The position numbers and the translations under genes are program-made. From positions 1-64,000 of the forward strand of contig JAEWAQ010000026.1 in assembly GCA_023391635.1 (NCBI GenBank): 64,000 nt of DNA. The letters run 5' to 3'. The stretch comes from Bacillota bacterium. Its GTDB lineage: Bacteria > Bacillota > Bacilli > Paenibacillales > Paenibacillaceae. Below are positions 9,101 through 16,021 of this stretch, piece by piece. Position 1 is the first letter of the stretch. Each line of letters starts with the position of its first letter. The notes beneath the pieces were generated by a model. The model was not told the DNA's origin and searched no databases. It saw only the letters and a list, made by a program, of their open reading frames with translations.

Positions 9101-10664
9101 CTTCGAGGAAAGCGTCGATCGGCGGATTCGTCACTTGCGCGAACATCTGCTTGAAGTAGCTGTATAGCAGCTGCGGCTTGTCGGACAGCACGGCCAGCGG
9201 GCCGTCGTACCCCATGGAGCCGACCGGATCTTCCCCTTGCTCGGCCAGCGGCTTCAGCACCTTGTACAATTCTTCGAACGTATATCCGTAGCAGCGCTGG
9301 AGCTGCAACAGCTGCCGTTCGTCCATCGTTTCGGTCCCCTGCGCCGACGGATCGCCCAACCGCGCAAGGTCGATCAACTGCCCGTCCAGCCATTCCCGGT
9401 ACGGAAGTTCGCCCGCAGCCGTCGCCTTGATCTCTTCATCCGGGATAATCCGGCCCAGCTCCGTGTCGACAAGCAGCATCTGACCCGGGCGAAGCCGATC
9501 CTGACGCACGATCCGCTCCGGCGGCACGTCGATGACGCCGACCTCGGACGCGAGAATGACCCGGCCGTCATCGGTCACGCAATACCTCGCCGGGCGCAAA
9601 CCGTTGCGGTCCAGGCAGGCGCCGACTTGCTTGCCGTCGCTGAACGCGATGGCGGCCGGGCCGTCCCACGGCTCCATCAGGCAGCTGTGATATTCGTAAA
9701 ACGCCTTCTTCTTTTCGTCCATGAGCGGGTCTTTGGCCCACGGCTCCGGGATCATCATCATGGCAGCATGCGCCAGCGGACGGCCGGACAAGTACAGGAA
9801 CTCGAGACAATTGTCGAGCATGGACGAATCGCTTCCGCTCGCATCGATGATCGGGCGGATTTTCAGCATGTCCGGGAACTGCTCGCTGCCGCATTTCGTC
9901 TCCCGCGCCAGCATCCAGTTTACGTTGCCTTTGATCGTATTGATTTCACCATTGTGAATCGCATAGCGGTTCGGATGCGCCCGTTCCCAACTCGGGAACG
10001 TGTTCGTGCTGAACCTGGAATGCACAAGCGCCAATGCCGACGCATAGCGTTCGTCTTGCAAGTCGATGTAGAAGGCCGGCAGTTGGTCCGGCAGCAGCAG
10101 CCCCTTGTACACGATCGTGCTGGCAGACATGCTGGCGAAGTAGAACGGAACGCCGCTCCGCTCCGCGATGCTCCCGATCTCGCGCTCCGCGCGCTTGCGG
10201 ATCACGTACAAATACCGCTCCATCGACCATCCTTCGACTAACGTCGTCTGCGCAAGCGGGGCGATCAGCAGCTGGCGAATCGCCGGCTGCGTGCTTCTTG
10301 CGCTGACGCCGAGCACATCGCTCTCCACCGGCACCGTCCGCCAGCCGAGCAAGCGGAACCCTTCCTGCCGGACGATGCGTTCCAGTCTCGCTTCATAGTC
10401 CAGCCGAGCCGTCTCATCCGCAGGCAAGAACAGCATTCCGACGCCGTATCCGCCGGCTTCCGGCAATGCCGCGCCTTGCTCCGCGCACCAGCCTGCAAGC
10501 AGATCATGGGGAATTTGCGTCAAGATCCCCGCCCCGTCCCCGCTATGAGGATCCGCGCCCTGTCCGCCGCGGTGCGACAGCCGGATCAGCATTTGCAGCG
10601 CTTGATCGACCGTGTCATGCGATTTGTTGCCGTTGATATTCACGATAAAACCGATCCCACACAT
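6105..10664 (-). CDS. gltB: Glutamate synthase large subunit
   Basis: A 1519-residue glutamate synthase large subunit, normal length. After Met removal Cys2 of MCGIGFIVNI is the glutamine-amidotransferase nucleophile. The FMN/2-oxoglutarate synthase domain follows (SGFDGGTGAATRSSIKHAG). The 3Fe-4S cysteines lie around MMRVCHLDTCPVGIATQ, and the C-terminal GXGXG beta-helix domain includes EYMTGGRVVILGDIGKNFAAG. Start ATG 10664 sits behind AAAGGAGGGTGGTCAACC. It heads gltB-gltD-dapL-dapF. A perfect GlnR/TnrA box lies 63-79 bp upstream, so nitrogen-dependent control is expected. In Bacillus subtilis the equivalent operon is repressed by TnrA. Confidence 0.97.
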   Translation of the reverse strand: MCGIGFIVNINGNKSHDTVDQALQMLIRLSHRGGQGADPHSGDGAGILTQIPHDLLAGWCAEQGAALPEAGGYGVGMLFLPADETARLDYEARLERIVRQEGFRLLGWRTVPVESDVLGVSARSTQPAIRQLLIAPLAQTTLVEGWSMERYLYVIRKRAEREIGSIAERSGVPFYFASMSASTIVYKGLLLPDQLPAFYIDLQDERYASALALVHSRFSTNTFPSWERAHPNRYAIHNGEINTIKGNVNWMLARETKCGSEQFPDMLKIRPIIDASGSDSSMLDNCLEFLYLSGRPLAHAAMMMIPEPWAKDPLMDEKKKAFYEYHSCLMEPWDGPAAIAFSDGKQVGACLDRNGLRPARYCVTDDGRVILASEVGVIDVPPERIVRQDRLRPGQMLLVDTELGRIIPDEEIKATAAGELPYREWLDGQLIDLARLGDPSAQGTETMDERQLLQLQRCYGYTFEELYKVLKPLAEQGEDPVGSMGYDGPLAVLSDKPQLLYSYFKQMFAQVTNPPIDAFLEEMITSLETTIGSEGNLLKPGPEHCRRIRLSAPVITDEDLARIRGNRETGLRAVTLPILFAASTGSKGLKRALGELFQAADQAIDEGAAVLVLSDRGVNSRRASIPALLAVAGLHHHLIRSGRRTAASLLVESAEPREVHHVALLLGYGASAVNPYLALASIAHMQREGRLGELTREQANAQYVRGVGKGILKVMAKMGISTVQSYIGAQIFEAIGISQDTVDKYFTRTPTSIGGISVTTIAGETLQRHAAAFAADDQAPVLESGEDFQWRSGGEPHLYSPHAIHSLQQACRTGDYGLYKQYSQSLDGESDGSGTLRGLLQFAAVRQAIPLDQVEPVEMILRRFKSGAMSFGSISKEAHETLAIAMNRIGGKSNSGEGGEDPARYVPDANGDRRASAIKQVASGRFGVTSHYLINANEIQIKMAQGAKPGEGGQLPAHKVYPWIAAVRGSTPGVELISPPPHHDIYSIEDLAELIFDLKNANPQARINVKLVSEAGVGTIAAGVAKAQADVILISGFDGGTGAATRSSIKHAGMPWEIGLAETHQTLVQNGLRGRVRLEADGKLMTGRDVAMSAMLGADEFGFATLPLVAMGCVMMRVCHLDTCPVGIATQNPELRAKFAGKPEHVEQFMRFIAQEVREWMARLGIRKMSELIGRADLLQLRDIPASRKAAAVDLSALLRRPLEPQLVADKTYFTDDAPGASRSELDLTLDRQKLLPLSESVWNGRRMERVQAILPIRNTDRSVGTLLGSEVTRRFGAQGLPEDTIQLHFHGSAGQSFGAFVPKGITLTLEGQANDYAGKGLSGGKLAVYPPSQAAFAPEKSVIVGNVALFGATSGEAYIRGMAGERFCVRNSGADVVVEGVGNHGCEYMTGGRVVILGDIGKNFAAGMSGGIAYVWNRNGAALERLCNLKLVDMTPLDACDDEGEAQQVRGLVERHAKYTHSEQAMFLLDHWDRSVHQLVRVIPRDYNRMLQAIERFRQSGASGEEAELAAFQARKQA

Positions 10665-10726
10665 GGTTGACCACCCTCCTTTAGGGCTTCATCATACCTG
10701 TGATGCGATCGGTTTCTCCATTTGCT

Positions 10727-10743
10727 TGTCATATAATTTAACA
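10727..10743. promoter_or_regulatory. GlnR/TnrA operator in front of gltB
   Basis: TGTCATATAATTTAACA matches the TGTNA-N7-TNACA consensus at every fixed position. It lies 63-79 bp upstream of the gltB start, between gltB and the 3' end of glnA, and overlaps an AT-rich promoter-like stretch. Confidence 0.88.
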
Positions 10744-10809
10744 TTACTGATATTTGGCAGACCGTAAAAAAATGTTAATCACCCACGCGTCGAACCGCAG
10801 ACAGGCGCG

Positions 10810-12162
10810 TCAGAATGCGTTCATGTATTGCTCTCTCTCCCACGGATGGACTTGCATCCGGAACAAGTTCCACTCGATCTCCTTGGCTTCGACAAAGTGG
10901 GCGACGATATGCTCGCCCAGCGCGCTCGTGACGACTTCGTCCTGCTTGAATTCCTCGAGCGCTTCCTCCAGGTTCCCCGGCAAGCTCGGAATTTTGTGCG
11001 CTTTGCGCTCGTCTTCGCTCATCGTGTAGATGTTGGAGTTGGTCGGCGAGCTCAGCTTCATATGCCGCTTGATGCCGTCCAGCCCCGATGCGAGCATGGC
11101 GGCGAGCGCCAAATACGGATTAGCCGCGGGATCCGGGTTGCGCAACTCGATCCGCGTGCTGAGGCCCCGGCTGGCCGGAATGCGCACGAGCGGGCTGCGG
11201 TTCTTGGCTGACCAGGCGACATAACAAGGCGCTTCATAACCGGGCACAAGACGCTTGTACGAATTGACGGTCGGATTCGTGACGGCGGCAAAACCGCGGG
11301 CATGGTGCAGCAATCCGGCCAAATATTGCTTTGCCGTATCGCTGAGGCCGAGTTCGTCACGCTCGTCATAGAACGCATTGTCTTTGCCGCGGAACAGCGA
11401 CTGGTGGCAGTGCATGCCCGACCCGTTGACCCCGAACAGCGGCTTCGGCATAAACGTCGCATGCAGGCCGTGCTCGCGGGCAATATTGCGGACGACCAGC
11501 TTGAACGTCTGGATGTTGTCAGCCGCTTCCACCGCGTTGGCATATTTGAAATCGATCTCGTGCTGCCCGGGCGCGACTTCATGGTGCGAGGCTTCGATTT
11601 CGAATCCCATGCTTTCCAGCGCCAGCACAATGTCGCGACGGCAATTCTCCCCGAGATCGCTCGGCGCCAGGTCGAAATACCCGCCATTGTCGTTCACTTC
11701 CAGCGTCGGCTCGCCGCGCTCGTCCGTCTTGAACAGGAAAAATTCCGGCTCCGGACCTACGTTCATCGAGGTGAAGCCCATCGCTTCCGCTTCCTTCAGC
11801 ACGCGCTTGAGCATACTGCGCGGATCTCCGTCGAACGGCGTGCCGTCCGGGTTGTACACGTCGCAGATGAGGCGGGCGATCTTGCCGCCGCTGCTGCCGG
11901 CCGTCCACGGAAACACCATCCACGTGCCGAGCTCCGGATACAAGTACATATCCGATTCCTCGATGCGCACGAAGCCTTCGATGGAGGAGCCGTCGAACAT
12001 CATTTTATTTTCGAGTGCTTTGGGCAGCTGACTGACCGGAATTTCCACGTTCTTCACGATGCCGAGCAAGTCGGTGAATTGCAGGCGGATGTAGCGCACG
12101 TTCTCCGCTTCCGCCATGCCCAGGATGTCTTGCGCCGTGTAATTTTTCGTTGTCATGTTCAT
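10810..12162 (-). CDS. glnA: Glutamine synthetase type I
   Basis: A 450-residue GSI enzyme (ATP-dependent glutamine formation from glutamate and ammonium). Length and sequence fit the Firmicute GSI-alpha class, which is controlled by feedback inhibition and by protein contact with GlnR/TnrA rather than adenylylation. Visible motifs are the N-terminal MFDGSSIEGFVRIEESDMYL, MHCHQSLF of the active site, NPTVNSYKRLVPGYEAP, and SRGLSTRIELRNPDPAANPY. ATG 12162 follows TTGGAGGAATGAAC. Unlike the usual glnR-glnA operon, it stands alone and diverges from the TnrA-like gene at 12429 with two GlnR/TnrA boxes between them. Confidence 0.97.
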   Translation of the reverse strand: MNMTTKNYTAQDILGMAEAENVRYIRLQFTDLLGIVKNVEIPVSQLPKALENKMMFDGSSIEGFVRIEESDMYLYPELGTWMVFPWTAGSSGGKIARLICDVYNPDGTPFDGDPRSMLKRVLKEAEAMGFTSMNVGPEPEFFLFKTDERGEPTLEVNDNGGYFDLAPSDLGENCRRDIVLALESMGFEIEASHHEVAPGQHEIDFKYANAVEAADNIQTFKLVVRNIAREHGLHATFMPKPLFGVNGSGMHCHQSLFRGKDNAFYDERDELGLSDTAKQYLAGLLHHARGFAAVTNPTVNSYKRLVPGYEAPCYVAWSAKNRSPLVRIPASRGLSTRIELRNPDPAANPYLALAAMLASGLDGIKRHMKLSSPTNSNIYTMSEDERKAHKIPSLPGNLEEALEEFKQDEVVTSALGEHIVAHFVEAKEIEWNLFRMQVHPWEREQYMNAF

Positions 12163-12226
12163 TCCTCCAATGGGTGTTTAAAGTTAGGGACATTTTTTCA
12201 CAACAGACGCACCCTCGCCATAACAA

Positions 12227-12243
12227 TGTCAGATTTCGTGACA
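12227..12243. promoter_or_regulatory. GlnR/TnrA operator, glnA-proximal
   Basis: TGTCAGATTTCGTGACA matches TGTNA-N7-TNACA at all fixed positions. It lies 65-81 bp upstream of the glnA start codon, where a glnA promoter would be. Confidence 0.88.
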
Positions 12244-12275
12244 CAATTTCTGGTTTTGCTGTATAAAAATTTGTT

Positions 12276-12292
12276 TGTCACGTTATATAACA
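12276..12292. promoter_or_regulatory. GlnR/TnrA operator, tnrA-proximal
   Basis: TGTCACGTTATATAACA matches the consensus fully. It is spaced 49 bp (about 4.7 helical turns) from the glnA-proximal box, start to start. With that box it forms a double operator in the glnA/tnrA divergent region, as in known glnRA promoters. Confidence 0.88.
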
Positions 12293-12428
12293 TTCTTATT
12301 TCTCAAATAAAACAGCTTATGTTACGCTGATTTGTAGAAAAATACAGTCGTTCGTACAAATGGCATTTCGTAATGAGACGGGCAATGGAACGGGCGAATG
12401 GAGAGGATGCGATAAGGAGGAACGGCGG

Positions 12429-12755
12429 ATGGCTTCTTACAAGGATAAGAAAGTAATCCCGATCGGCACCGTCAGCGAGTTGACGGGATTGTCCGTAAGA
12501 CAAATCCGCTATTATGAGGAGCGGAAATTGATCGTGCCCGACCGCACGAAAGGCGGAACCCGCAAATATTCGTTCGAAGATGTCGACACGCTCGTGGAAA
12601 TCGCCAACAAAATGGAAGACGGATTGCAAACGTACGAAATTCGCAAGCTGCGCGAGAAGGAAGCGCTCGCGCTCGACAAGCAGAAGATGCGCGAGGAAAT
12701 GATCAAAGGCCAGTTAAACGTTCAGTTTCATCGTCACACTTTACCTCCCCGTTGA
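12429..12755 (+). CDS. tnrA: TnrA/GlnR-type MerR-family nitrogen regulator
   Basis: A 108-residue MerR-type DNA-binding protein. ATG 12429 (MASYKDKKVIPIG) follows AAGGAGG, and the longer frame from 12360 has no ribosome site. The HTH is IGTVSELTGLSVRQIRYYEER, followed by GGTRKYSFEDVDTLVEIANK. The short C-terminal end (MIKGQLNVQFHRH) resembles TnrA, which ends LEGQLNAHFRYKNR-like, more than the longer GlnR tail. That tail is where feedback-inhibited glutamine synthetase binds TnrA. The gene is divergent from glnA and upstream of amtB, a classical TnrA-activated gene. TnrA versus GlnR is decided here only by length and C-terminus. Confidence 0.85.
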   Translation: MASYKDKKVIPIGTVSELTGLSVRQIRYYEERKLIVPDRTKGGTRKYSFEDVDTLVEIANKMEDGLQTYEIRKLREKEALALDKQKMREEMIKGQLNVQFHRHTLPPR

Positions 12756-12784
12756 TAGATAATCTCCCCTCGAATCAAACAGTT

Positions 12785-12801
12785 CGTCATAAAATATGAC
12801 A
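12785..12801. promoter_or_regulatory. GlnR/TnrA operator of amtB (one mismatch)
   Basis: CGTCATAAAATATGACA differs from TGTNA-N7-TNACA only at the first base. Its centre (12793) is about 51 bp upstream of the start site predicted from the promoter at 12808-12837. That is the placement known for TnrA-activated promoters. Confidence 0.75.
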
Positions 12802-12807
12802 AAATGA

Positions 12808-12837
12808 TTGCCGCACACTCCCATTTGCTCGTAATAT
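12808..12837 (+). promoter_or_regulatory. Predicted sigma-A promoter of amtB
   Basis: TTGCCG (12808-12813), an 18-base spacer and TAATAT (12832-12837). Transcription would start near 12844, about 47 bases before the amtB ATG. Confidence 0.6.
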
Positions 12838-12890
12838 CCTTCTAATTCCTGATTCGAACGTCAGGAAATCTACCGAAGGAGTTGGAGCAA

Positions 12891-14231
12891 ATGGGAAACA
12901 CCACGATTGGATTAGACGCACTATGGGTCATGATGGCAGCCGTGCTGGTGCTGATGATGCAAGCCGGCTTCGTGCTGCTCGAGACGGGATCGACACGCAT
13001 GAAGAACGCTGGGCATATTGCTGTAAAAACGATCTTTACCGTAGGACTGAGCTCCATCATCTTTTGGTTCGTCGGCTATGGCTTGATCTTCGGAGGCGAA
13101 GGCAACGCCTTGTTCGGCTGGGGCGATTTCCTGTATCGCCCGCTGTCAACCGAGTTTGCGCCTTCATCCGTCTTCTTCCTCTTTCAACTGGCTTTCCTGG
13201 CCGTGTCGCTGGCCATAGCTTGGGGCGGATTCGCCGAGCGGGCGAAGCTGTCCGCTTACGTGCTGTTTACGGTGTTGTTCTCCGCGCTGGTCTATCCGGT
13301 CATCGCCCACTGGATCTGGGGCGGGGGATGGCTGGCTGAACACGGCAAACAAGATTTCGCTGGATCGACGGTCGTGCATTTGACCGGAGCGATGGCCGCC
13401 CTGGCGGCAACCCTGCTGTTGAAGCCGCGGACAGGGAAATACGGCCTTGACGGCAAGCCGAACGTCATGCCCGGTCACAACCAAGTGTTCACGACGCTCG
13501 GCGTGCTGATTCTGTGGGTCGGCTGGTTCGGATTCAATGCGGGCAGCACGCTCGCGGTCGGCGACGGATTTTTCGGATTCATCGCGGTCAACACGCAGCT
13601 GGCAGCCGGCGCTGCGGCAGTCGCGGCGATGGCGGTATCCTGGCTGTGGACCGGCAAAGCCGATATCCCTTCGATTCTGAACGGCATGCTGGCAGGACTC
13701 GTCGCCATTACCGCCTCCTGCGCCTTTGTGGAGCCGTGGGCCGCCATCGTCATCGGCCTTGTTGCAGGCGTGCTCGTCGTCGCCACCGCCAGGTGGCTGG
13801 AGCGGCGGAGAATCGACGATCCGATCAGCGCCTTGTCCGTCCATGGCGCCGCAGGCATCTGGGGAACCTTGTCGACCGGCTTCCTGGCGACGCCGGAGCT
13901 CGCGGAGAAAGTCGGCGTCGGTCAAGGCGGCCTGTTCTATACGGGAAGCTTCGACCAATTATGGGTGCAACTATACGGAGTGGCTACGTCCGGCTTATAC
14001 GCATTCGCCGCCTCCTTCATCTTGTTGTATGTCATGAAGAAATGGATCGGGCTGCGCGTCTCCAAGGAAGAAGAGCTCGTCGGCCTCGATCTGAGCGAAC
14101 ACGGCAGCCTCGGTTACTCCGAACAGCTGGCAGGCGCTCCTGCCTTGAGCAAAGGAGAGGATTCGGAATGTGCGGAATCGCAGGTTGGATTGATTGGCGC
14201 AAAGAAGCGGAGGATTACGCAGTTGACCTGA
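12891..14231 (+). CDS. amtB: Ammonium transporter
   Basis: An 11-helix Amt/MEP ammonium channel of 446 residues. The paired pore histidines are in VVHLTGAMAALAA and SVHGAAGIWGTL. The family signature region (GFNAGSTLAVGDGF) is present. AAGGAG at 12876-12881 fits ATG 12891 better than the TTG at 12882. The usual protein ends shortly after the cytosolic GLDLSEHGSLGY segment. Here the frame runs on for about 35 residues, and its last 64 bases overlap the start of asnB. No PII (glnK) gene follows, which is unusual for amt operons. Confidence 0.95.
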   Translation: MGNTTIGLDALWVMMAAVLVLMMQAGFVLLETGSTRMKNAGHIAVKTIFTVGLSSIIFWFVGYGLIFGGEGNALFGWGDFLYRPLSTEFAPSSVFFLFQLAFLAVSLAIAWGGFAERAKLSAYVLFTVLFSALVYPVIAHWIWGGGWLAEHGKQDFAGSTVVHLTGAMAALAATLLLKPRTGKYGLDGKPNVMPGHNQVFTTLGVLILWVGWFGFNAGSTLAVGDGFFGFIAVNTQLAAGAAAVAAMAVSWLWTGKADIPSILNGMLAGLVAITASCAFVEPWAAIVIGLVAGVLVVATARWLERRRIDDPISALSVHGAAGIWGTLSTGFLATPELAEKVGVGQGGLFYTGSFDQLWVQLYGVATSGLYAFAASFILLYVMKKWIGLRVSKEEELVGLDLSEHGSLGYSEQLAGAPALSKGEDSECAESQVGLIGAKKRRITQLT

Positions 14232-16021
14232 AGGCCATGACGCGGACGCTGGCCGACCGGGGGCCGGACGATTCCGGCGTCTGGACGGACGGCCCGTGCG
14301 CGCTGGGGCATACGAGGCTGAGCGTCATGGATCCGGCGAACGGCAAGCAGCCGATGCTGCGGCGCGTCGGATCGCGGACGTTCGCGATTACGTACAACGG
14401 GGAATTGTACAATGCGAGCGAGCTGCGCAAGCGGCTGCGGCACCTCGGCTGGGACTTCCAGACGAGCTGCGATACCGAGGTGCTGCTCGTCTCCTATATC
14501 GAGTGGGGAGAAGATTGCTTGTCCCGCCTGAACGGCATCTTCGCCTTCGCCGTATGGGACGGTGCCGCGCAGACGCTCTTCCTGGCCCGGGACCGGCTCG
14601 GCGTCAAGCCGTTGTTCTATGCACACAGGGGCGAAGAACTGCTGTTCGCGTCGGAGCCCAAGGCGATCCTCGCGCATCCGGGCTTCCCGTCAGAAGTCGA
14701 TGCCGAAGGGCTTGCGGAAATATTCGCGCTCAGCCCCGCGCGCACGCCGGGACATGGCGTATACCGCGGCATGCGGGAGTTGAAGCCGGGGCATGCCATG
14801 CGCTTCGGCCGCTCCGGGCTCGCGGGGCCAACCCCGTATTGGCGGCTTGAGAGCCGCCCGCACGAGGACAACGCAGAGGCAACCGCCCTGCGTATACGCG
14901 AATTGCTCGATGACACGGTGACGCGTCAGCTCATCTCCGACGTGCCGATCTGCACGATGCTGTCCGGCGGCGTCGATTCCTCGGCGCTCACGGCGTTCGC
15001 CGTCCGGCAGCTGCAGCAGGCCGGGGGCGGCACGCTGCATACGTTCTCCGTCGATTACGTCGACAACGACAAGCATTTTCAGGCCAGCGCCTTCCAGCCC
15101 AATGCCGATGCGCCATGGATCGAGCGCATGTCCGATTACTTGGGCACGCATCATCACAACATCACGTTCGATACCCCGGATTTGATCGAAGCCTTGCATC
15201 GCTCCGTGCTCGCCCGCGACTTGCCCGGCATGGCCGACATCGACGGCTCGCTTTACCTGTTCTGCCGGGAAATCAAACAGCACGCCACGGTGTCGATCTC
15301 CGGCGAAGCCGCCGACGAGATATTCGGCGGCTACCCTTGGTTTCATCGGCCGGATATGCTGGGCGCGGACACGTTCCCGTGGTCGCTCCATACCGCGGCA
15401 CGGGCCGGCCTGCTCGCGCGCGATCTCGCGGCGGAGATTCAGCCGGAGGCATACGCAGACCGCCGCTACCGGGAAGCGCTGGCGGAAGTCCCGCACCCGG
15501 GCGGCGAATCGCCGCAGGAGCGACGCATGCGGGAAATGTCTTACCTGAATATCACCCGCTTCATGCCGACGCTGCTGGATCGCAAAGACCGAATGAGCAT
15601 GGCCAGCGGTCTGGAGGTGCGCGTGCCTTTCTGCGACCATCGGCTCGTCGAATACGTATGGAACATCCCCTGGCCGATCAAGATGACAGGCGATCGGGAG
15701 AAAGGCATCCTCCGCCAAGCACTCCGGGACGTACTGCCGGACGATGTGCTGTTCCGCAAGAAGAGCCCCTATCCGAAGACGCACAACCCGAATTATTTAG
15801 CAGCCGTGCAATCCGCCATTCAGAACATTCTACACGACGACGCTTCGCCTCTCCTGCCGTTGATCGATCGCGAGAGGGTCGGGCAATTGGCCGCCTCCGC
15901 CTCCGCGAATGCCGGTCCGGGCACGCCCTGGTTCGGCCAGCTCATGGGCGATGCGCAGATGCTCGCTTATCTGGTGCAAGTCGACACGTGGCTGCGGGAA
16001 TATCGCGTGTCGATCCGTTAG
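14168..16021 (+). CDS. asnB: Asparagine synthase (glutamine-hydrolysing)
   Basis: A 617-residue class B asparagine synthetase that makes asparagine from aspartate, ATP and glutamine. The start is fixed by the catalytic Cys2 (MCGIAGWIDW) and by AAAGGAGAGG at 14151-14160. The glutaminase domain shows ADRGPDDSG, LGHTRLSVMD and TYNGELYN. The synthetase domain has the PP-loop LSGGVDSSALTAF and SGEAADEIFGGYPWFHRP. It overlaps amtB by 64 bp in another frame, suggesting coupled translation and common nitrogen control. Its stop overlaps by 3 bp that of the convergent GH2 gene. Confidence 0.95.
   Translation: MCGIAGWIDWRKEAEDYAVDLKAMTRTLADRGPDDSGVWTDGPCALGHTRLSVMDPANGKQPMLRRVGSRTFAITYNGELYNASELRKRLRHLGWDFQTSCDTEVLLVSYIEWGEDCLSRLNGIFAFAVWDGAAQTLFLARDRLGVKPLFYAHRGEELLFASEPKAILAHPGFPSEVDAEGLAEIFALSPARTPGHGVYRGMRELKPGHAMRFGRSGLAGPTPYWRLESRPHEDNAEATALRIRELLDDTVTRQLISDVPICTMLSGGVDSSALTAFAVRQLQQAGGGTLHTFSVDYVDNDKHFQASAFQPNADAPWIERMSDYLGTHHHNITFDTPDLIEALHRSVLARDLPGMADIDGSLYLFCREIKQHATVSISGEAADEIFGGYPWFHRPDMLGADTFPWSLHTAARAGLLARDLAAEIQPEAYADRRYREALAEVPHPGGESPQERRMREMSYLNITRFMPTLLDRKDRMSMASGLEVRVPFCDHRLVEYVWNIPWPIKMTGDREKGILRQALRDVLPDDVLFRKKSPYPKTHNPNYLAAVQSAIQNILHDDASPLLPLIDRERVGQLAASASANAGPGTPWFGQLMGDAQMLAYLVQVDTWLREYRVSIR

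Noticed and set aside
6270..9167. 965-residue plus-strand open frame
   Set aside because: It is antisense to gltB, His/Arg-rich as expected from GC-rich reverse frames, and has no ribosome site or recognisable domain.
12360..12428. Longer start for the TnrA-like protein
   Set aside because: The added residues are not found in TnrA/GlnR proteins, and AAGGAGG lies directly before ATG 12429.
13514..14167. N-terminal extension of asnB
   Set aside because: It would bury the catalytic Cys2 of MCGIAG and lies within amtB in another frame. The ribosome site at 14151 marks the true start.
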